Shown piece by piece: positions 36,668-46,380 of a stretch of DNA of 64,000 bases. Within the stretch, counting starts at the first letter, position 1. Each line of letters begins with the position of its first letter. The position numbers and the translations under genes are program-made. The DNA is from Desulfosporosinus lacus DSM 15449. GTDB lineage: Bacteria; Bacillota; Desulfitobacteriia; Desulfitobacteriales; Desulfitobacteriaceae. The stretch lies in NCBI RefSeq assembly GCF_900129935.1, contig NZ_FQXJ01000003.1, positions 682,001 to 746,000 on the forward strand, written 5' to 3'. The notes below the pieces were generated by a model that had not been told where the DNA came from, did not search any database, and was given only the letters and a program-made list of their open reading frames with translations.

Positions 36668-38920
36668 ATGAATATAAGATTAATTATGAGTCACCGTATG
36701 CTAGCCTCCCTGTTTACTATTGCTACTTGGTGTTTTATGCTTTTTATAAATGGTGCGGTGCCCTTTTGGTCATTACCGACACTGGCACAGGCTGTTTGGA
36801 CGACAGGGTTTTCACTCTCGTTTATTCAAAATTCGTTACTTTCCATTCAAGCAACGAATTTTGGATATCCCCATCCAGCTTCGATCGCCTTCGGTTTAGC
36901 GGGTGCTTACCCGGCTGGAATATTGATCGCGATGGGGTTGAATCCATCTGACGCCTATACGATCATGATTGCGGTTTGGCTAACTGTGGCTTTCTGGGGT
37001 GCTTGGCGAGTGGGGCGTTTTCTGGGGCTGTCGGCATCCTTATCTGCGTTGGGTGCTCTGTTGTGGACGAGTGCTCCCATCATTTGGGCGCATGCGGGAT
37101 ATTCGATGCTTAGTCTGGGTATTGCTCTGTTGCCTTTCTATTTTTCTACTGTAGTGATTTTTCTAGTAAATACTGTGACGATGGGGCGAGCCAATTTGAA
37201 GTCGATGATTGGATACTTGGTGGTTCCTATCATCGCAGTATTCATGGATGGCTACAGTTTTATGTTTTTTGCTGTCGGATCGAGTATCTTCGCGGGTTAT
37301 ATTCTTATTCATTATAAAGAGATGCGCACTTATTTAATAAAATACGCACTTCCCATTCATGTTTTGGCTTTTAGTTGGGCTTATGGGCTTTACGCGTTAT
37401 ATATCGGCAAGGCGGATTATAGTCCTGCACTGATGGATTTCTTTCGCGGTTGGGGGCTTGATCTCTCGTTTATCGCTATCCCAACGAAGGGTATGCTTTG
37501 GTTATGGGATTTACTGAGGTTAAGTGTTGCACGTTCAGATGCGCAGTTTTTTGGTGACGCGTCTGTATGGGTAACGACATTCTCTCTACCCTTGATTCTA
37601 TTAGGTGCCGTGGCCTGGTGGTCGACTCGTAAAAGTTCCAGGTTAGCTACTGGCTTTTTAATATTGGCGCTTTTCGGGTTTTATATGGCGTTAGGTCCCT
37701 CGCTGAAGGTTGATTCAACCAAACCGGAATCCATGCAGATCGCTATGCCCCATCAGATGAGTGCTTTAATGCCCGCTGACCTCGCTATTGCGCCCACTGG
37801 CAACGCAGTTCTGTCTAAATATGTGCCGGGATTTAATAATATGCGCGCAGCCTATCGCTGGAGTGCTTTGGGCATGTTTGGATTTTGGGCATTGGTGTTG
37901 TTGCTATTGGCGCGAAAGCAGTCCTCTTCTGCCCGATTTGTTATTATTGGTCTAATCGTTTTTCTGATTTTGAATAACCTGCCGAATCTTACCGGTCAAT
38001 GGCAGGCAGCTAAAAACAATCGTATTATGTTTTTAGCATTGGATCATGATCTCGTGAAACCACTTTCCCAAGATCTTAAGCCTGGTGAGACAGTAGCGTT
38101 TCTGCCGTATCGGAACGATTTTCTGGTGAATTACCTAGCACCGAAGTTGGGTATTCGAACTTTCAACGTCGGTGGTGACAAGAATCTGGCCGAAGCACGT
38201 ACGCACTGGCCAGACATTATGAAACAGTTTAAAATGGATCAGGTTGATCCCGGGTTTTCAGGTCGCGTGGCACAGTTGCTCGCGACGGGTGAGGCGAATG
38301 CCGTGGTATTGCCTTACATTGACATGCTTTGGGCTGCTCATGCTTGGCCGTACCCGGACAAATATCAGGCTGAGCTCAAACCGGCCGAGAAGGAACTCGA
38401 AGCATCAAAATTATTCGAAGTTGTTCATCGTCAACGTTATGCGGTGGTGCGCCTGAAACCGGCATATGCAGCGCAGGCAGATTCGTCGGTACTTCTAAAT
38501 ATTCTAGCGACAGATATGCCAAGCCCGCCGCTTGGTCTAAAGAGGGATTATTTCACAACTGATTTTGCGCTTCATCAAGTCGGTCGCGTTGAGAAGAATG
38601 TAATGTTTACGACGAGTCAAGCTGGTTTTCTAGCCTACGGTCCGTATCAGCCTCTCAATGCTGAGCGCTACCGCCTCACAGTTAAGGGTGAGGCCAGTGC
38701 GATTAAGGATGCATGGGTGGATGTGGTATCACATAAGGGTACAATCCAACATGCGAAATTTCCGCTTTCAATTGCAGGTAACGGTCCTACCGGTGTATTG
38801 GCCACTGGTGAGGTGTCGCTTGATTCGTCTGTCGATGACATCGAGGTGCGGGTGCATGTGGGTGCATCAGATGTAGTAAGGTTGAATGGATATGAGCTTA
38901 TCGTGGTGAAATCAAAATAG
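36668..38920 (+). CDS. Large polytopic membrane protein, GT-C-like, unassigned
   Basis: 750 residues. About eleven to thirteen hydrophobic segments fill residues 1-440, then a soluble domain of about 300 residues (PGETVAFLPYRNDFLVNYLA, VLPYIDMLWAAHAWPYPDK, a beta-rich end RYRLTVKGEASAIKDAWVD). This plan resembles GT-C enzymes and YfhO-like proteins that decorate surface polymers using polyprenyl-phosphate sugars; I do not recognise a named family. The DPM1-like GT2 encoded next could provide its donor, mirroring the GT39/GT2 pair at 3.5-5.9 kb. Base composition resembles the C-terminal third of the three-domain transferase. Confidence 0.6.
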   Translation: MNIRLIMSHRMLASLFTIATWCFMLFINGAVPFWSLPTLAQAVWTTGFSLSFIQNSLLSIQATNFGYPHPASIAFGLAGAYPAGILIAMGLNPSDAYTIMIAVWLTVAFWGAWRVGRFLGLSASLSALGALLWTSAPIIWAHAGYSMLSLGIALLPFYFSTVVIFLVNTVTMGRANLKSMIGYLVVPIIAVFMDGYSFMFFAVGSSIFAGYILIHYKEMRTYLIKYALPIHVLAFSWAYGLYALYIGKADYSPALMDFFRGWGLDLSFIAIPTKGMLWLWDLLRLSVARSDAQFFGDASVWVTTFSLPLILLGAVAWWSTRKSSRLATGFLILALFGFYMALGPSLKVDSTKPESMQIAMPHQMSALMPADLAIAPTGNAVLSKYVPGFNNMRAAYRWSALGMFGFWALVLLLLARKQSSSARFVIIGLIVFLILNNLPNLTGQWQAAKNNRIMFLALDHDLVKPLSQDLKPGETVAFLPYRNDFLVNYLAPKLGIRTFNVGGDKNLAEARTHWPDIMKQFKMDQVDPGFSGRVAQLLATGEANAVVLPYIDMLWAAHAWPYPDKYQAELKPAEKELEASKLFEVVHRQRYAVVRLKPAYAAQADSSVLLNILATDMPSPPLGLKRDYFTTDFALHQVGRVEKNVMFTTSQAGFLAYGPYQPLNAERYRLTVKGEASAIKDAWVDVVSHKGTIQHAKFPLSIAGNGPTGVLATGEVSLDSSVDDIEVRVHVGASDVVRLNGYELIVVKSK

Positions 38921-39116
38921 AATCCTGGCAAAGGGAATTCAGCATAACAGTTAACATATTGGTAGATGCTTCATTACTTTCGCCGAAAACTAATTTGGCA
39001 AATATACTTGTGAGAATTGTATCCAAAAAAATAATACTGATAAGAGGCATACTGTCCTTAAGAGCTTGATAAGCAAGAACCCTCTAATTAACGATCGGAT
39101 AGATTAAACATGGATA

Positions 39117-39146
39117 TTGGTCAGAAATTATCGAAAGAATTATAAT
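39117..39146 (+). promoter_or_regulatory. Candidate promoter before the GT2 gene
   Basis: TTGGTC and TATAAT 18 bases apart, 38 bases before the start. The 263-base gap has no other evident feature. Confidence 0.4.
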
Positions 39147-39183
39147 GTTAATTAACTGAATTAACAAAGGGGATATAATCATT

Positions 39184-40134
39184 ATGAAGCTTATTATTCA
39201 AATACCGTGCTATAACGAGGAGGAAACCCTAGCGGTAACCTATGCGGATTTGCCAAAACAAATTGATGGAATTGAGGAAATAGAGTATCTCATCATCAAT
39301 GACGGCAGCAGCGATCGAACCGTTGAAGTGGCACAGGAGCTAGGATTTCACCACATAGTGTCTTTTAAGCAAAATAAAGGTCTTGCGAAAGGGTTTATGG
39401 CGGGGATTGACGCCTGCTTGCACCTTGGCGCAGATATCATTGTCAACACTGATGCGGATAACCAGTATCGCGGAGCGGATATCGAAAAGTTGGTGAGCCC
39501 AATTCTGGAGGAAAAAGCGGATATAGTTATCGGCGAGCGCCCTATTAATGAGACTGAGCATTTTTCGTGGAAGAAAAAGAAGTTTCAGTATATAGGTAGT
39601 TGGGTGGTGCGGTTGGCATCGGGGACAAAAGTTCCGGATGCCCCCAGCGGGTTTCGCGCCTATTCCCGGGAGGCAGCAATGCGTCTGAATGTGGTAAACG
39701 AGTATACATACACTCTGGAAACTATCATTCAGGCCGGGCACAATAAAATTGCCATGACCTCCGTTCCCATCCGAACCAATCCAGAGACAAGGGAATCCCG
39801 CTTGTTTAAAAACATGTGGGCCTATATGAAGCGGTCTGCCTCGGTGATTATAAGAGCTTTTATGATGTACAAGCCTCTTAAGTTTTTTGGATCATGGGGG
39901 ACCATTGCCTTTTTGCTTGGTGTTGCCATTGGCGTTCGATTTTTGTTTTACTATTTGGTAGGTGCAGGAGATGGACATATTCAGTCCCTTATTTTATCAG
40001 CTGTTCTGATTTTAATGGGTGTGCAAATCTTTATCGTTGGATTGCAAGCGGATATTATCGCGGCCAACCGAAAGATACTTGAGGATGTTCAATATAGAGT
40101 GAGGAAGATTGAGTGTTCAAAAAAAGAGGCTTGA
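39184..40134 (+). CDS. GT2 glycosyltransferase with two membrane helices (DPM1/GtrB-like)
   Basis: 316 residues. Catalytic domain with LIINDGSSDRT, NTDADNQYRG (metal-binding DxD) and APSGFRAYSREAA, then two C-terminal hydrophobic helices (about 235-255 and 265-290). It should form a polyprenyl-phosphate sugar and hold it at the membrane. It begins a new sub-operon after the gap. The gene's end is overlapped by a 43-codon ORF described next. Confidence 0.88.
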   Translation: MKLIIQIPCYNEEETLAVTYADLPKQIDGIEEIEYLIINDGSSDRTVEVAQELGFHHIVSFKQNKGLAKGFMAGIDACLHLGADIIVNTDADNQYRGADIEKLVSPILEEKADIVIGERPINETEHFSWKKKKFQYIGSWVVRLASGTKVPDAPSGFRAYSREAAMRLNVVNEYTYTLETIIQAGHNKIAMTSVPIRTNPETRESRLFKNMWAYMKRSASVIIRAFMMYKPLKFFGSWGTIAFLLGVAIGVRFLFYYLVGAGDGHIQSLILSAVLILMGVQIFIVGLQADIIAANRKILEDVQYRVRKIECSKKEA

Positions 40135-40240
40135 TTTAAATCAAATGATAGGAATCACTTTAATCATAGTCGGGTTAGTGGAATTAGGTCAAAAAAGTTT
40201 GGCAACAGCTCGGATAAAAGGTTGTGAAGAATTATTATGA
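40109..40240 (+). CDS. Possible small single-helix membrane protein (43 codons)
   Basis: A TTG start inside the GT2 gene end, behind GAGGAAGA, opens a frame starting LSVQKKRLDLNQMIGITLII, then VGLVELGQKSLATARIKGC and a short end. It has a basic N-terminus, one hydrophobic helix (MIGITLIIVGLVELG) and a short polar tail. Its stop overlaps the methyltransferase ATG in an ATGA, so it bridges two genes by translational coupling. An ATG at codon 13 is an alternative start. No homologue is recognised; expression is unproven. Confidence 0.45.
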   Translation: MSVQKKRLDLNQMIGITLIIVGLVELGQKSLATARIKGCEELL

Positions 40241-40878
40241 AAACCTCACACGGTGAAATAGAAGATGGTGTGGTCGTAGGTAATACCTATGATAAATATG
40301 GTTCAAGAAACCGCATTGTCAAGGTCATTATGAGTGGTTATGATAATGCATTAAGTGAATTAGTACGTAAAACAAAGCCAAAAGATATTCATGAGATTGG
40401 TTGTGGTGAAGGTTATTGGGTTTTACGTTGGCATCAAGAAAATATTAAGGCTAGGGGATCTGATTTTTCTAGAAAAGTAATCAATATAGCCCGAACTAAT
40501 GCGGTGGAATCGGGAATATCTGATTTGTTGTTCGAGCAGTTTAGTATATATGACCTCATTCATGATCGTGACTCGGCGGATTTGATTGTATGCTGTGAGG
40601 TTCTTGAACATTTGGAAGATCCAGAAGCTGGAATGGCCGCATTACAAAGGATCGCTAAAAACTATATAATTTTAAGTGTACCTCGGGAACCATTATGGCG
40701 TATCCTCAATCTTGCACGAGGTAAATATATAGCCCATTTAGGGAATACACCTGGCCATATGCAGCACTGGTCGAAAAAAAGCTTTCTATGCCTCGTGAAT
40801 AAGTATTTTAATGTTTTAGAAGTAAAGAACCCACTACCTTGGACGATGGTATTGTGCCGTGCAAAACATATAGTATAG
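40237..40878 (+). CDS. Class I SAM-dependent methyltransferase
   Basis: 213 residues with the Methyltransf_11/23 pattern: motif I HEIGCGEGYWVLRWH, an acidic loop near GSDFSRKVI, and LIVCCEVLEHLEDPEAG. This type commonly methylates sugars or lipid-linked intermediates in polysaccharide loci, or quinone-like small molecules; the substrate cannot be read. There is no strong ribosome site, which fits coupling to the small ORF that ends on its ATG. Confidence 0.8.
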   Translation: MKTSHGEIEDGVVVGNTYDKYGSRNRIVKVIMSGYDNALSELVRKTKPKDIHEIGCGEGYWVLRWHQENIKARGSDFSRKVINIARTNAVESGISDLLFEQFSIYDLIHDRDSADLIVCCEVLEHLEDPEAGMAALQRIAKNYIILSVPREPLWRILNLARGKYIAHLGNTPGHMQHWSKKSFLCLVNKYFNVLEVKNPLPWTMVLCRAKHIV

Positions 40879-41023
40879 GAATCTGGTCTCAGAGGCTAAA
40901 GTCAATGATCCAGTAATATTTAATTTATTACTTTTCCTCTAGTCGACCGGGCGATCGTCTGGAGATCAACATTATCAGGATAACCCTAATTCAATCAAGA
41001 GTTTACGATTTTTCAATTGATGG

Positions 41024-41920
41024 ATGGTGCAATATATTATGATAGATCGCGGAGAAGTTCTCAATAAACTCAAATTAGCTTTATCATGGGTTGGTGGGGC
41101 GCTTTCCATTATTGGTGTACTTTTTGTTGTGATTCGGCTAGTTGGTTATATCGACAAGCTTGATCTGTCATGGATACAGCCGATCGATTGGTTCGCGTTT
41201 TTAGTCCTTGCTATTTTATACGCAATTATAAATGTTGCACTCGTTTTAGCCTGGTATCAAATTCTAGTGTTCCTAAGAGCGCCGCTCGGTTTGTACCAGG
41301 CCGCTTATGTATATGGAATGTCACAACTGGCTAAATATGTTCCGGGCAATATTTTTCATCTCGCTAGTAGACAAGCGTTAGGCGTGGCGGCAGGGGTACC
41401 TGGGTGGGCATTGGCTAAATCCTCCGTATGGGAAATAGGGCTGATTGCATTCGTAGGCGCTTTGTTCGGGCTATTGGCTCTGCCACTGTGGTGGCAGAGC
41501 TTCCCGACTTTTTTAGCATTAATGTTATTTGTAATGGTGTTACTCGTCGTAGTTCTAGCGATTAGGCGCTGGCTTGATTTATCATTAGCATTGGCCTTGG
41601 GATGGCATGTATTATTTTTAGTAATGTCTGGTTTAATATTTATGGGAGTACTTGTAATTATATCACCGAGTTTTATGACTATAGATATAGTGATTAAATT
41701 AGTTGGAGCTTATGTTATAGCTTGGCTCGTTGGACTGATTACACCTGGCGCACCTGCAGGAGTGGGGGTGCGAGAAATAGTTTTATTATTTCTCTTAAAG
41801 GGTGTAGTTGTAGAGGTGGATTTGTTACTGGCTGTGGCGTTAGGGCGAGTGATGACAGTAATGGGAGATTTAATATTCTTTTTTGCAACTGTTTTTCTCG
41901 GAAAAAAGGGTGATTTATGA
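41024..41920 (+). CDS. UPF0104 / LPG-synthase-like flippase membrane protein
   Basis: 298 residues with about eight hydrophobic helices and the family hallmarks YVYGMSQLAKYVPGNIFHLASRQ (written here as the conserved KYVPGNIF block) and GLITPGAPAGVGVREI. Relatives flip lysyl-phosphatidylglycerol or lipid-linked sugars, so a lipid-sugar flippase is plausible here. The start is uncertain between 41024 and 41039; both have weak ribosome sites. A broken second copy lies 4.8 kb upstream. The 145-base gap before it shows nothing definite. Confidence 0.78.
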   Translation: MVQYIMIDRGEVLNKLKLALSWVGGALSIIGVLFVVIRLVGYIDKLDLSWIQPIDWFAFLVLAILYAIINVALVLAWYQILVFLRAPLGLYQAAYVYGMSQLAKYVPGNIFHLASRQALGVAAGVPGWALAKSSVWEIGLIAFVGALFGLLALPLWWQSFPTFLALMLFVMVLLVVVLAIRRWLDLSLALALGWHVLFLVMSGLIFMGVLVIISPSFMTIDIVIKLVGAYVIAWLVGLITPGAPAGVGVREIVLLFLLKGVVVEVDLLLAVALGRVMTVMGDLIFFFATVFLGKKGDL

Positions 41921-41974
41921 TAAATTGGGTGCAAGATCCGAATAGACAGGAATTTCAAAAGGAGAATGGATGTT

Positions 41975-43306
41975 ATGTATAACATAGGCGTAATTGGCAC
42001 AGGCTATGTCGGCCTTGTGCAGGGCGTTATCATGGCAGAGTTCGGCATGAACGTTATTTGCATGGATGTAGTATCGGAAAAGATCGAAAAGCTGAAAAAG
42101 GGTATTCTACCAATTTATGAGCCGGGACTCAAGGAACTGCTCGACAAAAACGTCACTTCAGGTAGGCTACACTTTTTAACGGACATACAGGAAACAGTTG
42201 AAAAAAGCGATGTCATTTTTATAGCGGTTGGAACACCACCTCAAGATGACGGAAGCGCCGATCTCCAATATGTTCAGGCAGTCGCTAAAAGTATTGGTAA
42301 ATACATGAACGGTTATAAGATCATTGTGGACAAGTCTACCGTACCAGTTGGGACAGGAAAAATAGTACGCGACATTGTTCAGGAAGAGCTTGATAGACGA
42401 GGTGGCAACTTTGAATTTGACATTGTATCCAATCCTGAATTTCTCCGTGAGGGCAAGGCGGTTCGCGACTGCCTGACGCCAGATAGAGTTGTCATTGGTG
42501 CAGAAAGTGAAAAAGCCGTTGATATTATGAAAAAGGTATACGATGTACTTTACATTAATCAGACGCCCTTTCTAATCACCAATCTTGAGACTGCGGAAAT
42601 GATTAAGTACGCTTCCAATGCTTTTTTGGCAGTGAAAATTTCCTTTATTAATGAGATGGCATTGCTTGCCGATAAGGTCGGCGCTAATATTCAGGAAATT
42701 GCTCGGGGAATGGGAATGGATGGTAGAATATCCCCTAAGTTTCTACATGCTGGCCCTGGTTACGGAGGTTCCTGTTTTCCTAAGGATACCAAGGCAATTG
42801 CAGATATTGCCCATCAATATGATGAGCAATTGCTGGTTATTGAAGCGGCTATCAAGGCCAATGAGAAGCAGAAACGAAAAATGAGCGAAAGGATTATCAG
42901 CACCGTTTCGCAAGAGGTTCCCCTTGAACACGCCACTTTTGCAATATGGGGCTTATCTTTTAAACCGGAAACAGACGATATGCGTGACGCGCCTTCTATT
43001 GACATTATCCGTGCACTTGTCAGTGTAGGTGCAAAAATTCGTGCCTATTGCCCCGAGGGTTTGAAGGAGGCAAAATGGAGATTAAAAGATATTGAGGACT
43101 CCATGACGTATTGTAGAAACGAGTATGAAGCCGCTGAGGGGGCCGATGCTATCATTCTTTTGACTGAATGGCATCAGTTTAGAGGTGCCTACCTGAACAA
43201 AGTTAAGGATGTTATGAAAAACGACTATTTCTTTGATTTGCGTAATGTCTTTTCCAAGAATATTGAAGTTAAAAAGATATTTAAGTATTCGGGAGTTGGA
43301 TGCTGA
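41975..43306 (+). CDS. ugd: UDP-glucose 6-dehydrogenase
   Basis: 443 residues. Oxidises UDP-glucose to UDP-glucuronate with two NAD. I prefer the ATG at 41975 (MYNIGVIGTGYVG) because AAAGGAG lies nine bases ahead; the ATG at 41966 is too close to it. Visible are the NAD motif GTGYVGLVQG, SNPEFLREGKAVRDCLTPDR, the catalytic Cys in GYGGSCFPKDTKA, and a C-terminal binding domain (GLSFKPETDDMRDAPS). A GDP-mannose dehydrogenase is the main alternative. The product would bring negative charge to the polymer, as in CWB2-binding polysaccharide of C. difficile. Confidence 0.88.
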   Translation: MYNIGVIGTGYVGLVQGVIMAEFGMNVICMDVVSEKIEKLKKGILPIYEPGLKELLDKNVTSGRLHFLTDIQETVEKSDVIFIAVGTPPQDDGSADLQYVQAVAKSIGKYMNGYKIIVDKSTVPVGTGKIVRDIVQEELDRRGGNFEFDIVSNPEFLREGKAVRDCLTPDRVVIGAESEKAVDIMKKVYDVLYINQTPFLITNLETAEMIKYASNAFLAVKISFINEMALLADKVGANIQEIARGMGMDGRISPKFLHAGPGYGGSCFPKDTKAIADIAHQYDEQLLVIEAAIKANEKQKRKMSERIISTVSQEVPLEHATFAIWGLSFKPETDDMRDAPSIDIIRALVSVGAKIRAYCPEGLKEAKWRLKDIEDSMTYCRNEYEAAEGADAIILLTEWHQFRGAYLNKVKDVMKNDYFFDLRNVFSKNIEVKKIFKYSGVGC

Positions 43307-43339
43307 TCAAAGCTATGGCTGGCTTAGTGGAATTGATAC

Positions 43340-44530
43340 ATGGGGGACAAGATGACTAATAATGCAAAAGAAGTTGTACACATGAAAAATCCAGAATACC
43401 AACTAAAAGTCGCCATAGTTCACGAATGGTTGACCAATATGGGCGGTTCGGAACAAGTGGTAGGTGTCCTTCTAGAACTTTTTCCAGATGCTCCTGTCTA
43501 TACATCCTTATATGAATCGGCTAACTTGGAGCCAAGTTTGGCTGAGGCTGATGTTCGCCCGTCCTTTTTACAGCGTCTTCCCAAATTCATGCGTAAACAT
43601 CAAAACTTGTTGCCCTTAATGCCTTATGCCTTTGAACAATTCGACTTAAGTGATTATGATTTGGTCCTCAGTAGTTCTTCGTCTTGTGCGAAAGGGGTAA
43701 TCACTGGGACTAAGACGATTCATGTCTGCTATTGTTATACACCGATGCGCTACGCTTGGGATTCATATCATTTTTACATGAAATCTTTAAAGTGTCTAAA
43801 GCGTTGGTTGGCAGTTTGGCTAATGCATCGGATTCGTATGTGGGATCGGCTCAGTGCGGACAGGGTGGATCATTTTATTGCCATATCGCATGCGGTTCAA
43901 GAACGGATCCGAAAACATTATAGGCGTGAATCACGCGTGGTATATCCACCTGTGGATATCGATCGGTTTACGTCTACTTGTGTAAGGGAAGAGTTTTATG
44001 TGGTTGTCTCTAGATTAGTGGGGTATAAAAGGGTTGACTTAGCGATCGAGGCCTGCAATCGTTTAGGACGTAATCTAGTAGTGATTGGTGATGGTGAGGA
44101 GCAAAAACGCTTAAAGGCTATGGATCGTAGTAAAGGTGAAATGATAAAGTTTCTGGGTCGCCAGAGTGATCTAGTCGTTGCAGATTATTTAGCCCGTGCT
44201 CGAGCCTTTCTGTTTCCCGGAGAAGAGGATTTTGGCTTAACTATGGTAGAAGCCTTAGCTTCTGGTTGTCCAGTGATTACTTATGGTCAAGGTGGAGCGG
44301 TTGATATTGTCGAAGACGGTGTAACGGGTGTATTATTTAAAGAGCAGACCGCCGAGGGAATGATGGCAGGGATTTTACGCTTTGAGGAATTAAGCGGTAA
44401 AGGTCAAGGGGATTTTGAGCCCTCCTTGTTAAGGAGTAAAGCTGGCGAATTTAGCAAGGAAAATTTCAAGAAGTCTTTGCTAAATGTCTTAGTGGAATTG
44501 GGGGTATTATCGAACCCAGTTCCTGATTGA
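43340..44530 (+). CDS. GT4 glycosyltransferase (mannosyl-/rhamnosyltransferase-like)
   Basis: 396 residues; the true start may be one of three near-by ATGs (43340, 43352 or 43382). The conserved part begins KVAIVHEWLTNMGGSEQVV, continues with the distinctive CYCYTPMRYAWDSYH, and has the donor site EEDFGLTMVEALASGCPVI. Proteins with this pattern are common next to manC in GDP-mannose-based polysaccharide loci. It lies directly before manC here. It probably adds an early mannose or rhamnose residue. Confidence 0.85.
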   Translation: MGDKMTNNAKEVVHMKNPEYQLKVAIVHEWLTNMGGSEQVVGVLLELFPDAPVYTSLYESANLEPSLAEADVRPSFLQRLPKFMRKHQNLLPLMPYAFEQFDLSDYDLVLSSSSSCAKGVITGTKTIHVCYCYTPMRYAWDSYHFYMKSLKCLKRWLAVWLMHRIRMWDRLSADRVDHFIAISHAVQERIRKHYRRESRVVYPPVDIDRFTSTCVREEFYVVVSRLVGYKRVDLAIEACNRLGRNLVVIGDGEEQKRLKAMDRSKGEMIKFLGRQSDLVVADYLARARAFLFPGEEDFGLTMVEALASGCPVITYGQGGAVDIVEDGVTGVLFKEQTAEGMMAGILRFEELSGKGQGDFEPSLLRSKAGEFSKENFKKSLLNVLVELGVLSNPVPD

Positions 44531-44572
44531 GATTGGTCACATAGATTACATAAATATTTAGGAGTGTTCAAG

Positions 44573-45946
44573 ATGAAATTAATCTTACTTTCGGGTGGTT
44601 CTGGTAAAAGGCTTTGGCCTTTATCCAATGATGCAAGGTCAAAGCAATTTTTAAAAGTACTACAAAATAAGCAAGGTGAACCAGTTTCCATGGTTCAACG
44701 GGTGTGGGAGCAGTTGGATTCAGTGGGACTGGCTCATTCTTCATTGGTAGCCACTAGTAAATCCCAAGTTGATATGATTCAACGTCAATTGGGACAAGCT
44801 GTTACGATGATTGTTGAACCAGAGCGAAGAGATACTTTTCCGGCGATCGCTTTGGCTGCTTCTTATCTTTATTCCGTGGAAAAGACCGGATTAGATGAGA
44901 CAGTGGTCGTCTTACCTGTCGATCCTCATGTCGAGGTTGGTTTTTTTAGTAAGATTAAAGAGTTGGAGAAGGTACTCGAGGATTCCAAGGCTAATTTGGC
45001 ACTCATTGGAGTATCTCCTACGTTTCCTTCGGAAAAGTATGGGTATATCGTGCCTGAGCTTAACCAGGATAACCGACCTTATTCTAGGGTCAGTTATTTT
45101 AGGGAAAAGCCCAAGGGCACCGATGCTGAGAAACTTATTCAGCAACAGGCTCTCTGGAATTGTGGAGTATTTGCATTCAAACTTAATTACATTATTTCAC
45201 AACTAACCCAAAAAGGTCTTCCAACTGACTACGAAGAGTTGCTGCAACAATATACAGCAATGCCTAAAATTAGTTTTGATTATGAAGTGGTGGAAAAAGC
45301 TGAGCATATTGTCGTTCTTAGATACGATGGTGAATGGAAAGACCTGGGTACCTGGAATACCTTAACAGAGGAAATGCCTAATGGTCTAGTGGGTAATGCG
45401 ATCTTAAGTGAGGGTTCGATTAATACCCATGTTATTAATGAGTTGGATATTCCGGTCGTGGTTCTTGGTGTCTCCAATGCGGTAATAGCTGTAAGTCCTG
45501 ACGGAATTTTAGTCACAGATAAAGACTCCAGTCCGTCGATTAAGGACTTAGTGGGTAAGTTTGACCTGCGGCCGATGTATGAGGAGAGACGTTGGGGGTG
45601 GTATCGAGTTTTAGACCGTACGGTGTTTGAGGGTGGCAACGAGGTTCTAACTAAGAGGCTAAGCTTAATGGCGGGCAGGAATTTTAGTTATCAATATCAT
45701 AATAAACGGAGTGAGGTCTGGACCATTATTAGTGGTGAAGGTCTTTATGCTTTTAACGGGGTAGTATGTCGTGTTAAGCCAGGAGATGTGTTAGATATTC
45801 CGGTTGGAGCTAAACATGGTTTAAGGGCTGTCACTGATTTGGAATTTATCGAAGTCCAGATGGGTAGTGACCTTGTTGAGGAGGATATTGTCCGAATTTA
45901 TATGACCTGGGAAGAAGTAGAAGAACATTGTACTTGGGCTGAGTGA
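44573..45946 (+). CDS. manC: Mannose-1-phosphate guanylyltransferase / mannose-6-phosphate isomerase
   Basis: 457 residues, type II bifunctional enzyme. The ATG at 44573 has TTAGGAG eight bases before it; the GTG at 44564 overlaps that site. The N-terminal nucleotidyltransferase starts ILLSGGSGKRLWPLS and includes EPERRDTFPAIALA and FREKPKG; a C-terminal cupin (RRWGWYRVLDR, LSLMAGRNFSYQYHNKRSEV, PVGAKHGLRA) gives the isomerase. It supplies GDP-mannose for Gmd. No phosphomannomutase is encoded in the window. Confidence 0.93.
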   Translation: MKLILLSGGSGKRLWPLSNDARSKQFLKVLQNKQGEPVSMVQRVWEQLDSVGLAHSSLVATSKSQVDMIQRQLGQAVTMIVEPERRDTFPAIALAASYLYSVEKTGLDETVVVLPVDPHVEVGFFSKIKELEKVLEDSKANLALIGVSPTFPSEKYGYIVPELNQDNRPYSRVSYFREKPKGTDAEKLIQQQALWNCGVFAFKLNYIISQLTQKGLPTDYEELLQQYTAMPKISFDYEVVEKAEHIVVLRYDGEWKDLGTWNTLTEEMPNGLVGNAILSEGSINTHVINELDIPVVVLGVSNAVIAVSPDGILVTDKDSSPSIKDLVGKFDLRPMYEERRWGWYRVLDRTVFEGGNEVLTKRLSLMAGRNFSYQYHNKRSEVWTIISGEGLYAFNGVVCRVKPGDVLDIPVGAKHGLRAVTDLEFIEVQMGSDLVEEDIVRIYMTWEEVEEHCTWAE

Positions 45947-46026
45947 GTAAAGACGGTAGATTTGACAGTTGACTAAAACATTGTTAAGTATCTGGGATAA
46001 AAGTTCTAAGGATAGGAGGAATTACC

Positions 46027-46245
46027 TTGTTTTTTGGCTTGGAGTTCAAGGATAAAAAAACCATCAAAGAGCTCCGAAAAAACCAAAACTTGACTGCCAA
46101 GGAATTGGCGGGCAAATTGAAATTGGATACCGTGGATATCTTAAAAATTGATAACCAGAGACTGAGGGACATTGAAGAACCTTTAAGAAGCAAACTCATT
46201 CCAATTTTAAGGGGCGATTACATGGACAATATGACTTGGCTTTAA
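46027..46245 (+). CDS. Small helix-turn-helix (XRE-like) protein
   Basis: 72 residues starting at TTG behind AGGAGGAAT. KTIKELRKNQNLTAKELAGK followed by LKLDTVDILKID looks like the first helices of a Cro/CI-type DNA-binding domain; the rest (RLRDIEEPLRSKLIPILRGD) would complete a shortened bundle. It may regulate the surrounding polysaccharide genes, but no operator is evident. A non-DNA-binding role cannot be excluded. Confidence 0.6.
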   Translation: MFFGLEFKDKKTIKELRKNQNLTAKELAGKLKLDTVDILKIDNQRLRDIEEPLRSKLIPILRGDYMDNMTWL

Positions 46246-46380
46246 CCTAAATAAGGGATTACGAATGTACCACATTTCTGAGCTAAACTTTAGTTCCTTA
46301 GAAGCCAAGAAGACAATTTAGATATTTAACTTAAATAAGTTTTTATTAATTTTTCCAACGTTCAGGAGGGGGGGAGATTT

